From NCBI GenBank assembly GCA_900545905.1, contig URBA01000002.1:1-35059 (forward strand): 35,059 nt of DNA, given 5' to 3'. A program made the translations under genes and the position numbers. This DNA comes from an uncultured Collinsella sp. GTDB taxonomy: Bacteria > Actinomycetota > Coriobacteriia > Coriobacteriales > Coriobacteriaceae. The notes below the pieces were generated by a model. It worked only from the letters and a program-made list of their open reading frames with translations, had not been told where the DNA came from and did not search any database. Positions 22,186 to 30,100 of this stretch are shown here, piece after piece; position 1 is the first letter of the stretch, and each line of letters opens with the position of its first letter.

Positions 22186-23178
22186 CTAGTAGTCCAGCTT
22201 CCACATGTAGCGACGCGTCATGTAGTCCTTATGGGTGACGGCAGAGAGCGCGCGCATATACACGTTGTTGAGGATCGGGGCAAAGATCAGGTGGTTGAAG
22301 TACTCGCTCACGCTGTCCTTGATGTCGTTGAGGCCGAGCTCCTTGGCGTCGAGCTGATAGACGCGCTCGCCACCGTACTGGTTGACGAAGCGGATGCCGC
22401 GCTCGTCGTTGCAGCGGCTGCGGCCGACGCTAATGAGCTGGAACAGCGAGGTGCGCTTGTCCAGGATCTCGAAGGGGCCATGGAAGAAGTCGCAGGTGTT
22501 GATGGTGCAGGAGTCGATCTGCAGCATCTCCTGCACGTTGCAGATGCTAAAGACGTAGGCGGCACCAAAGAGCGGGCCCTGGGCCATGACGTTGATGCAG
22601 GGCTTGTCGGCGTTCTGCTCGGCCCACTTGGCAGCGAGCGGACGGGTGTACTCGACGGCCTTGCGATAGATGGGGTCGACCAAGTCGAACGCGGCCATAG
22701 CGGTCTCGTACTCGGCATAGCCCTCGGTCTGCTGCGTAAGCTCCATGGCGATCATGGTCACGACGGCAGAGTTGGTGCGAGCCATGCAAGACTCGTCGAC
22801 GGCCAGGCTGTCGTACTGGATCTTGTAGTCGCAGACCTCGGTGAGGCCGGACTCGTCAACATAGATGGCGATGGTGCTGGCGCCGTGGTCCTTGGCGACC
22901 TGGGCGGCGACGATGGTCTCCTTGGTGCCGCGCATGGACACGACCACGGCCAGGGTGTTCTCATTGACGTAGGCCGGGGTGGCGTGCACGAACTCGTTGC
23001 TGGTGTAGCTGGAGCTCACGACCTGCGTGGCCTCGTGCTCCATAAAGTACTGGGCAGGATAGTTGCCGCCGTTGGATCCGCCAGCGCCAATCCACACGAC
23101 GCGCTTGATGCCGCCCTTGTCTGCCTTGTCAGCCAAAACCTGGGAGACGACATCCTTAACCTGTTCCTGAGTAGTCAT
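22186..23178 (-). CDS. SIS-domain sugar-phosphate deglycase-like protein (paralogue 3)
   Basis: Double-SIS protein of 330 aa, the most divergent of the three. The first SIS motif is WIGAGGSNGGNYPAQYF, but the usual phosphate loop is changed to VVSMRGTKETI (no SGxT). The second reads VMAQGPLFGAAY. Glu217 (EMLQ) and His233 (CDFFHGPFE) keep the 16-residue spacing of FrlB/FraB, while the Glu three residues before His in paralogues 1 and 2 is Asp here. It ends RRYMWKLDY. It is divergent from the GntR gene at 23384; both starts are preceded by copies of ATACAAGTTANATACANGTT, so they form a regulated pair. Likely substrate: a different 6-phospho amino-sugar conjugate. Confidence 0.8.
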   Translation of the reverse strand: MTTQEQVKDVVSQVLADKADKGGIKRVVWIGAGGSNGGNYPAQYFMEHEATQVVSSSYTSNEFVHATPAYVNENTLAVVVSMRGTKETIVAAQVAKDHGASTIAIYVDESGLTEVCDYKIQYDSLAVDESCMARTNSAVVTMIAMELTQQTEGYAEYETAMAAFDLVDPIYRKAVEYTRPLAAKWAEQNADKPCINVMAQGPLFGAAYVFSICNVQEMLQIDSCTINTCDFFHGPFEILDKRTSLFQLISVGRSRCNDERGIRFVNQYGGERVYQLDAKELGLNDIKDSVSEYFNHLIFAPILNNVYMRALSAVTHKDYMTRRYMWKLDY

Positions 23179-23218
23179 CGTGCATCAGCCTTTCTTCTCG
23201 TTTGATGCTCTCAATGGC

Positions 23219-23238
23219 ATACAAGTTACATACATGTT
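23219..23238. promoter_or_regulatory. Candidate GntR (C) operator, SIS side
   Basis: ATACAAGTTACATACATGTT, 41 bp upstream of SIS paralogue 3. The same 20-mer with two changes occurs at 23358-23377; a shorter inverted relative (TAGTTGTATGC) is at 23253-23263. Confidence 0.6.
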
Positions 23239-23357
23239 TTGGTTATGTCGACTAGTTGTATGCTATATTTGTCTTAGATATTTTGCTGATGCAGTTTTCT
23301 ATAACTAGCTACCAGCGGTTTTGTTGTTGTATTGAATACATGCTTGATTAGATACGC

Positions 23358-23377
23358 ATACAAGTTAGATACAGGTT
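23358..23377. promoter_or_regulatory. Candidate GntR (C) operator, regulator side
   Basis: ATACAAGTTAGATACAGGTT ends six bases before the GntR start and covers its weak ribosome binding site (AGG at 23373). Binding here would give tight autorepression. Confidence 0.6.
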
Positions 23378-23383
23378 GATCGC

Positions 23384-24106
23384 ATGAACGCTTCGTCTAA
23401 AAAGAAACTGGCCCAATACGAGCGCTTGGCGGGTACGCTTCGCGACCGCATCGCCGCCGGCATCTACGCACGCGGAGACAAGCTGCCGTCCGAGATGGAG
23501 CTTATGGACGAATCGGGGCTGTCGCGCAGCACCGTGCGCCACGCCCTTAAGGTGCTCGTTGATGAGGGCCTGGTGCGCACCGAGCGCGGGCGTGGCGCCT
23601 TTGTGGCCGACACGCCCGCGCTCCACGAGAACAACCTGGTGTTTTCGAGCTATACCAAGCAGGTCGAAGGCCAGGGCATGAAGCCCACCACGCGCACCGT
23701 GGATTCGGGCTTTGCCAAGGCGGCCGGCAGCATAGCTAAGTTCTTTGACGCCGCCGTGGGCAGCAAGCTCGTCAAACTTGTCCGCCTGCGCTATCTGGAC
23801 GACGCGCCGCTGTGCCTGGAGACCACCTACCTGCCGCCAAGCTTCGAGGCACTCATCGATCGCGATATCAACGGTTCGCTCTACGCCACGCTGCGACAGG
23901 AGTTCCATCGTGCGCCGGCACAGGGGCATAAGACCTTTGAGGTGTGCTATGCCTCGCAAAACGAGGCGTTTTTGCTCAACGTTGAGCGCGGGCAGGCGCT
24001 GATCCTAATCACTGACTACGTCTACGACACCGACGGCCGCCCGCTCCATGTCTCCAAGCGCATCCAGCGCACCGACCGCGCCAAATACACCGAACCCATC
24101 GGCTAG
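23384..24106 (+). CDS. GntR/HutC-family regulator with UTRA domain (C)
   Basis: Transcription factor of 240 aa. The GntR helix-turn-helix (LAGTLRDRIAAGIYARGDKLPSEMELMDESGLSRSTVRHALKVLVDEGLV) is at about residues 15-63, with the wing RTERGRGAFVAD. The UTRA effector domain follows (about 85-235). It is less similar to regulators A and B than those are to each other. It is divergent from SIS paralogue 3, with 205 bp between the starts containing two copies of a 20-bp motif, so it very likely controls both genes. I see no clear terminator after it; the next 150 bp hold no recognisable feature until the repeat element at 24252. Confidence 0.9.
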   Translation: MNASSKKKLAQYERLAGTLRDRIAAGIYARGDKLPSEMELMDESGLSRSTVRHALKVLVDEGLVRTERGRGAFVADTPALHENNLVFSSYTKQVEGQGMKPTTRTVDSGFAKAAGSIAKFFDAAVGSKLVKLVRLRYLDDAPLCLETTYLPPSFEALIDRDINGSLYATLRQEFHRAPAQGHKTFEVCYASQNEAFLLNVERGQALILITDYVYDTDGRPLHVSKRIQRTDRAKYTEPIG

Positions 24107-24251
24107 CGCACCAAACGAGGCAAACTGTACCTAATGAACGTTTTACCTGCGGTTTTATTAAATCTCAAGCCAGCATGGCACAAATGCCAACATCGCCTGG
24201 CAATACGCGCCGTCCAAGCTCAACTGTTCCTGCTCAGAATATCCAGTACCG

Positions 24252-24492
24252 CAAATCTAAGTGAGTAGACTTTTCGTGACCTGTCGAGCACACCAAAAAC
24301 TGTCACCTCTGTGAGCGTCGGTTTTACTAAGGCAGATACGCCTTGTGCTCGACCTGCGCCAAAAAGTCTACTCACTTAGTTCGAATCGAAGCCAAACGGA
24401 CCCAAATCGAAGCCAAATTAAGCCCATCCGCATCAAAAGACGCGTGAATCCGTACTTCTCGCGGTGAATTGACGCTACAAAGCGGCCAAAAT
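24252..24492. repeat. Long structured intergenic element, copy 2
   Basis: Full-length match to 15965-16206. Outer 18-bp perfect stem CTAAGTGAGTAGACTTTT (24257-24274) with its complement (24362-24379). Inner stem TCGAGCACA / TGTGCTCGA, a hairpin AAAACTG...CGGTTTT and a small hairpin AAGGC...GCCTT. The AAAAC...GTTTT stem differs in sequence from copy 1 (AAAACCGC/GCGGTTTT) yet still pairs. It ends with the HAD-like GCGGCCAAAAT and then runs into the terminator-like repeat. Confidence 0.8.
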
Positions 24493-24521
24493 AAACCTGT
24501 CCCTAAATGGTAGGTTTGGGG
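24487..24521 (-). repeat. Terminator-like repeat, copy 3 (decayed)
   Basis: Read leftward: AAACCTACCATTTAGGGACAG, then GTTTATTTTGG, matching 6785-6818. It supplies the last codons and the TAG stop of the GNAT gene. Confidence 0.6.
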
Positions 24522-25093
24522 AGGTCGGGGAACCAGGTTGGTTTGGGTTGGCTGGGGACGCGCTCGGCCAGGACCAGCTCCATCCAGCACATGTCGTACC
24601 AGCGGCCGAACTTTTGCGCGCAGCGGTCAAAGGCACCCACCAGGCGATATCCCATATGGGCATGGAAATCCTGGCTGTTGTGCGTCAGGTACTCGTCGTC
24701 CTTATCGTGCGGCACGGCAATGAGCGCACACATGTTGGTGATGCCCATCGCGACCAGGCATTGCTTCAGCGCGTCGTGCAGCTTGCGACCCAGCCCGCCA
24801 TGGCGCACATCGCGTGCCAGGTAGATCGACGTCTCGACCGACCAGTCGTAGGCCTCGCGGCTGTTAAGCGGACTCACATAGGCATAGCCTACCGGACGCC
24901 CGTCCAACTCCATCACCAGATACGGATAGCGCTTGAGCGTACGCTCAATACGCCCGGCGAACTCCTCAACGCTCGGCACCGCGTATTCGCAGGTTATCGC
25001 CGTCTGGCGCACATACGGCTCATAGATGGCAAGCAACGCCGGCGCATCATCGGGCGTCGCCAGGCGAATCGTCGGCTCGGACATCTCGGTCAT
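24503..25093 (-). CDS. GNAT acetyltransferase, phosphinothricin-acetyltransferase-like
   Basis: N-acetyltransferase of 196 aa. It resembles the PAT/MnaT (YncA) group: IRLATPDDAPALLAIYEPYVRQTAITCEYAVPSVEEF at the N-terminus, VGYAYVSPLNSREAYDWSVETSIYL before the cofactor site, and the acetyl-CoA loop VRHGGLGRKLHDAL (about residues 100-113). Members acetylate amino groups of small compounds, for example phosphinothricin, methionine sulfone or related amino acid analogues; the substrate here is unknown. The start at 25093 is chosen by AGAAGGG upstream; an in-frame ATG eight codons earlier lies at the terminator edge. The final residues and stop come from a repeat. Confidence 0.85.
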   Translation of the reverse strand: MTEMSEPTIRLATPDDAPALLAIYEPYVRQTAITCEYAVPSVEEFAGRIERTLKRYPYLVMELDGRPVGYAYVSPLNSREAYDWSVETSIYLARDVRHGGLGRKLHDALKQCLVAMGITNMCALIAVPHDKDDEYLTHNSQDFHAHMGYRLVGAFDRCAQKFGRWYDMCWMELVLAERVPSQPKPTWFPDLPKPTI

Positions 25094-25110
25094 ACAACCC
25101 TTCTCCCTCA

Positions 25111-25152
25111 AAAACAAAGGCCGCCTTGCGCCAAACCCAGCGCAAGGCGGCC
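25111..25152 (-). terminator. Terminator of the threonine aldolase-like gene
   Basis: 13-bp stem GGCCGCCTTGCGC / GCGCAAGGCGGCC with loop CAAACCCA, then TTTGTTTTT on the leftward strand. It separates the aldolase unit from the GNAT gene. Confidence 0.9.
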
Positions 25153-25170
25153 CCTCGTCATTACATCAGG

Positions 25171-26196
25171 CTACAGAACCGCCGCCAACGCGTCGATATC
25201 CTCCTGCGTCGTGGCCCAGCTGGTGCAAAAACGCACCACCGTGTGGGTCTCGTCGTACTTTTCCCAGTACTCGATCGAGGCATGCTCGCGAATGCGGGCC
25301 ATGTCCTCATTGGGCAGAATCACAAACTGCTGGTTGGTGGGCGTCTCCAAGAAGAACTGGTAGCCGCGCTCGTGCAGCACGCGACGAAGCGCCTGCGCGG
25401 TTTCGATCGCCTGGCGACCAATCTCAAAATACAGGCCGTCGGTAAAAAGAGCCTCGAACTGCACGCCCGTCAGGCGGCCCTTGGCCAGCAACGCGCCGTG
25501 CTGCTTAATGCGTGGAATGGGATGCGCCGGGGCGTGCATGCCGCAAAACACCACGGCCTCGCCGCAAAGCGCGCCGCACTTGGTGCCGCCGATGTAGAAC
25601 ACGTCGCATAGCTGCGCCAGCTCGGGCAGGGTAATGTCGCACTCATCGGCCGCCAGCGCATAGGCCAGGCGGGCACCGTCCACGAACAGCGGAATCTCGC
25701 GCTTCTGGCACACCGCATGAATCGCCGCGAGCTCGGCCTTGGAGTACAGCGTGCCGTACTCAGTCGACAGGCTCACGTACACGGCGCCCGGGAACACCGT
25801 GTGCTCGTAGCTCTCGTTTTCGTAGAACACCTGGATATAGCTCTCGAGGTCCTCGGCGTGTATCTTGCCCTCGTAGCCGGGGATGGTGAGCACCTTGTGG
25901 CCGCCAAACTCGATGGCGCCCGCCTCGTGGCAGGCGACGTGGCCAGTCTCAGCAGCAACGACGCCCTCGTACGGCGCGAGCAGCATGTCGATCACCGTCG
26001 CGTTGGCCTGCGTGCCGCCCACCAGAAAAAACACGTCGGCATCGGGGGCCTGACAGGCCTCGCGGATAAGCTGCTTGGCACGCTCGGTGTGCGCATCGGT
26101 ACCGTAGCCGGGCTGCGGCTCCATATTGGTGTCGACGAGCGCCTGCAGCACTGCCGGATGTGCGCCGTGGGAATAATCGTTGTTAAACGCGAGCAT
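25171..26196 (-). CDS. Low-specificity L-threonine aldolase family (PLP)
   Basis: PLP fold-type I enzyme of 341 aa, a member of the beta-eliminating lyase / threonine aldolase group that splits L-threonine or L-allo-threonine to glycine and acetaldehyde. The Schiff-base lysine is Lys206 in YIGGTKCGA, the PLP-binding Asp173 is in FVDGARLAYAL, and the N-terminal NDYSHGAHPAVLQAL and GYGTDAHT segments are typical. Cytoplasmic. GAGAGG precedes the ATG. It follows the PAP2 gene by 45 bp and may be co-transcribed with it; a strong terminator closes the unit. Confidence 0.9.
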   Translation of the reverse strand: MLAFNNDYSHGAHPAVLQALVDTNMEPQPGYGTDAHTERAKQLIREACQAPDADVFFLVGGTQANATVIDMLLAPYEGVVAAETGHVACHEAGAIEFGGHKVLTIPGYEGKIHAEDLESYIQVFYENESYEHTVFPGAVYVSLSTEYGTLYSKAELAAIHAVCQKREIPLFVDGARLAYALAADECDITLPELAQLCDVFYIGGTKCGALCGEAVVFCGMHAPAHPIPRIKQHGALLAKGRLTGVQFEALFTDGLYFEIGRQAIETAQALRRVLHERGYQFFLETPTNQQFVILPNEDMARIREHASIEYWEKYDETHTVVRFCTSWATTQEDIDALAAVL

Positions 26197-26241
26197 GGCA
26201 ATCCTCTCTTACCGGGTATCGGCCAGATGATTCAAACGGAG

Positions 26242-27105
26242 CTATTGTACGCCGTTGGGATAGGCAATGCGTGCGGCAAGGCACTCAAGTGCCAGTACCA
26301 GGGCAAAACCGCAGCTCACGTCACTCAAAAAGTGTGCGCCGATCACGATGCGCCCAAAGGCGACGAACGCTGCAACAACAACCGCCGCCCAAAAGATCAC
26401 GCGGCGACGCGAAGGTTTTTCCTTAAAGGCTGCCGCGGGAAGCCCGGCGAGCATAAGGCCGATCGCCGCATGCGCCGTGTGTCCGCTCGCAAACGACTTG
26501 AACCCGTCCTTGATCACGCCGGCGGCGATATAGGCCCACTTGTCGGGGTTGCCGATCACCCACCACGGCTGAAAATTGAGCCCCGGCGTGACCTCGATCA
26601 CGCGCATGCGCGGACGCGACCACAACGGCTTAACAATGACGTTGAGGATGATGGCCTGAGCGACCCACACGGCCAGCACCATCAATGCCCAGCGCGTAAG
26701 CTCGTCGGGCTCGGTCGTGCGCGTGAGGCGGTAGGCGATGAAGTTGGCTGCGATGACCAACGCAAACGTCAGAACCAGCTGAAACGCAATAAGCTTGCCG
26801 CCGACGCGCAGCGATCCGATAATCTCGTAGCCGACCAGCCCCACGTTGATCAAAACGCCCAGCGCAGCGAGCCACTTGCTCGCCTTGGAGTCGGAACGCA
26901 CCGCGCGCACGAGCATAACGCCCGCGACGCTCGCCGTCAGCTCGAACGGTAGCTCGCCGGCCGCCTCGACAAAGCGACCGTACATGCTGCCGATGTTGAA
27001 CAGCGCACTCGAGATCTGATAATCAAAGAAGCTGCCCACGCCCAGACAAAGGCACAGGACGGCCGCGATAATAGCGACATCTTTCTTATAGATGTATCCG
27101 AACAT
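26242..27105 (-). CDS. PAP2-superfamily membrane phosphatase
   Basis: Integral membrane lipid or undecaprenyl phosphatase-like protein of 287 aa. The three catalytic motifs are present: KPLWSRPR (KX6RP type), FASGHTAHA (SGH) and RIVIGAHFLSD (RX5HX2D). There are about six or seven hydrophobic segments, beginning VAIIAAVLCLCLGVGSFF. The active site would face outward. The substrate (phosphatidylglycerophosphate, phosphatidic acid or undecaprenyl pyrophosphate) cannot be chosen from the sequence. AAAGGA precedes the ATG. It lies 87 bp downstream of mfd, with a hairpin in between. Confidence 0.9.
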   Translation of the reverse strand: MFGYIYKKDVAIIAAVLCLCLGVGSFFDYQISSALFNIGSMYGRFVEAAGELPFELTASVAGVMLVRAVRSDSKASKWLAALGVLINVGLVGYEIIGSLRVGGKLIAFQLVLTFALVIAANFIAYRLTRTTEPDELTRWALMVLAVWVAQAIILNVIVKPLWSRPRMRVIEVTPGLNFQPWWVIGNPDKWAYIAAGVIKDGFKSFASGHTAHAAIGLMLAGLPAAAFKEKPSRRRVIFWAAVVVAAFVAFGRIVIGAHFLSDVSCGFALVLALECLAARIAYPNGVQ

Positions 27106-27141
27106 GCTTTCCTTTCGATGGGGCTGGAATCAACCTGCGAG

Positions 27142-27181
27142 GTGGCGGGGCAAAGAACAACTGGTAGCTATGCCCCGCCAC
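27142..27181 (-). other. Hairpin between mfd and the PAP2 gene
   Basis: 11-bp arms TGGCGGGGCA / TGCCCCGCCA (GTGG...CCAC outside) with an 18-nt loop, starting about a dozen bases after the mfd stop. There is no T tract, so partial termination or mRNA processing is more likely than full termination. Confidence 0.5.
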
Positions 27182-27192
27182 GCCCCTACTTG

Positions 27193-30100
27193 TTAGTCAT
27201 CGTCGCTCGTGCCTAATTGCTGCAGCAGCATGAGTGCCGCGGCCACGGGGCCGGTGCCGTCGTTGGCGTCGAGGCCGCGACCCAGGCCGCTGCCCGCGCC
27301 GGCGCCCGCCTTGTAGGGCACCGACAGCTTGCGGCTCTTGGGAAAGTTCACCGCGCCATAGCGGGTCTTAAGCTCAAAGGCCACCTTCTTGGGCACGTCA
27401 ACCCCCAGGAAGGTAATGCGTCCACCGCTGAGCGTGACGCTCTCGAGCCCCAGGCGCTCGCCGCGAATACGAATGCGAGCGCGGTTGAACAGGTTGAGTC
27501 CCGCCAACGGCAGCTCGCCATGCGCAGCCTCGGTCTCCTCCTGCACCTCGTCGATACTCTCCAGGTCCTCAGCCGCCGCGAGCTTGCGGTACACGAGCAC
27601 GCGCTGGTCCACCGCCGGCATGTACTCCTCGGACAAGAAGTAGTCGGCCGGCAGGTTGATACCCACGCTCGCCGCCTCCACGCCGGCATCGTCGTCGCCG
27701 CGCGCCTCGGCCACGGCCTGTCCCAGCATCTGCGTAAACAGGTCAAAGCCCACACTCGACAGGTTGCCGTGCTGCTCGGCGCCCATGAGCGAACCGGCAC
27801 CGCGGATCTCCAGGTCGCGCATGGCGATGCGCATGCCGCTGCCCAGGTCCTGGAACTCGGAAAGCGCGGTCAGGCGCGCCGTTGCCTCCTCGGTGAGCGG
27901 CAGCTCGCCCGGGAACATAAAGTACGCATAGGCCTGCGTGGCAGAACGGCCCACGCGGCCCTTAAGCTGGTAGAGCTGTGCCAGACCCAGACGCTGCGAG
28001 TCCTCGATGATGAGCGTGTTGGCGGTCGCGTTATCGATGCCACTCTCCACGATGGTCGTGGCGATAAGCACGTCGATCTTCTTGGTCGCGAACTCGATCA
28101 TCACGTCCTCGACCTCGCGCGGGCTCATCTTGCCGTGTGCTACGCCCACGCGCGCCTCGGGCGCGGCCTCGTGCACGCGCGCCACGGCATCGTCGATGGT
28201 CTTGACGCGGTTGGACACGTAATACACCTGACCGCCGCGGCCCACCTCCAGGCGAATCGCCGCACTCACCACGTCGGGGTCGTACTCCCCCACGTGCACG
28301 ATCACGGGACGACGCCCGGTCGGCGGCGTGGTGATCAGGCTCATGTCGCGCACGCCACTCGTGGCCATCTGCATGGTTCGCGGAATAGGCGTTGCCGAGA
28401 GTGTGAGCACGTCAATCTGCTCGCGCAGGTTCTTGAGCTGCTCCTTGTGCTGCACACCAAAGCGCTGCTCTTCGTCGATGATCACCATGCCCAGGTTCTT
28501 GGGGTTCACGTCGGCAGAAAGCAAGCGGTGCGTGCCGATGAGCACATCAATCGTGCCCTCGGCAAACGCCTTAAGCGCACGCTTTTGCTGCGCCGGGGTG
28601 CGGAAGCGGCTGAGCACTTCGACCTCGAGGCCAAACGGGGCAAAGCGCTCAAAGAAGGTCTCGTAGTGCTGCTGGGCCAGAATGGTCGTGGGGCAGAGCA
28701 CCATGACTTGGCGGCCGGAGTCCACGCATTTAAAGGCTGCGCGCAGGGCGACCTCGGTCTTGCCAAAGCCCACGTCGCCGCACAGCAGGCGGTCCATGGG
28801 CTTGGGCGCCTCCATGTCGGCCTTAATGTCGGCGATGGCCTCCAGCTGGTCGCGCGTCTCGTCGTAGGGGAAGCTCTGCTCCATCTCGATCTGCTCGGGC
28901 GTATCGGGCGGACAGGCGATGCCTGCGATAGACGAACGTCGCGTATACAGGTCGACCAGGTCAAACGCCAGCTTTTTGGCGTTCTTGCGCGCCTTGTTGG
29001 TGGCACGCGTCCAGTCGGCTGTGTTGAGCCTGGTCAGGCGCGGCTTGTCGCCGTCGGGGCCAACATAGCGCGTGATGCGGTCGACCTGCTCGAGCGGCAC
29101 GTAGAGCTTGTCGCCGTCGGCATATTCCAGCAAAAAGTAGTCGCGCTCCTTGCCACCCACTTCCTGGCGCGCGATCTCGCTAAAGAGCGCGATGCCGTGG
29201 GTGGCGTGCACCACGTAGTCTCCCGGCTTAAACGGGAAGGTGATCTGCGTAATGTCCACCTTACGGCGGCTGCGCGCGCGGTTGGCATCCATGCGGGCGT
29301 TGAGGTCGGCGATCGAGAACACGGCTAGGTTGGCATCGGGCACCACCACGCCCTGCGGCAAGGCGGCATCGACAAAGGTCACACGTCCGCGCGAAATAGT
29401 GGGCACGGCGGCGCCGGCGGCAGCCTGCGCGGCGCCCGCCTCGAGCGAACGGGCGTTGAGCGCATCGGCCTTTCGCTCGCGAATGGAAGCATGGGCCTCC
29501 TGGCGTGCGGCACGGTCGGCGGAATCCGCCGCTGCCACGCGCACGCGGTCGCCGATGGCGCCGGCGTTTTCGGGCGCCGCGGTCAGCGATTCCTCAAAGG
29601 TAATGCCCTCGTCGCCAAAGGTGAGCTCCATCGACTCGCGCGCGCCGCGGTCGGGGATGGCAAACACGCAGGCATAGCGCTTGCCCACGACCTCCTGGAT
29701 GCGCGTCATAAAACGGTTGTCCGAGCCTGCGATGGCAGGCTGCTCAATCTTGAGCTCGGCCGTCACCGCACCGCCGGCGCGGATGAGACTCACATAGTTC
29801 AGGCGTTGCTGGGAACCAAAGTCGAGTTGCTGGGCACGCACGTACAGGCCGTCCAGACGGTCGACCCCCGCCTCGCCGGCACGTGCCTCGATATCCTCGT
29901 AGGCGCGCAGGCAATCGTCGAACAGCGAGCGCGGCTCGGACAGAACCACGAGCGCCTTGCCGCTCACATGCGATAGCGGGCTCACGGTCTGGCCGTACAT
30001 CACCGGCAAAAAGCGGTCGAGCTCAGGCGTGACGATGCGCGCATCCACCATCTCGAGCAGCGCCGCCAACTTGCTGTCGTCCTGGCTGGCGCGGTAGAGC

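Noticed and set aside
27217..29328. Long open frame opposite mfd (703 codons)
   Set aside because: Antisense shadow of a GC-rich gene. Its sequence is low in motif content and rich in Arg/His/Gly/Leu, while the mfd strand has every family motif.
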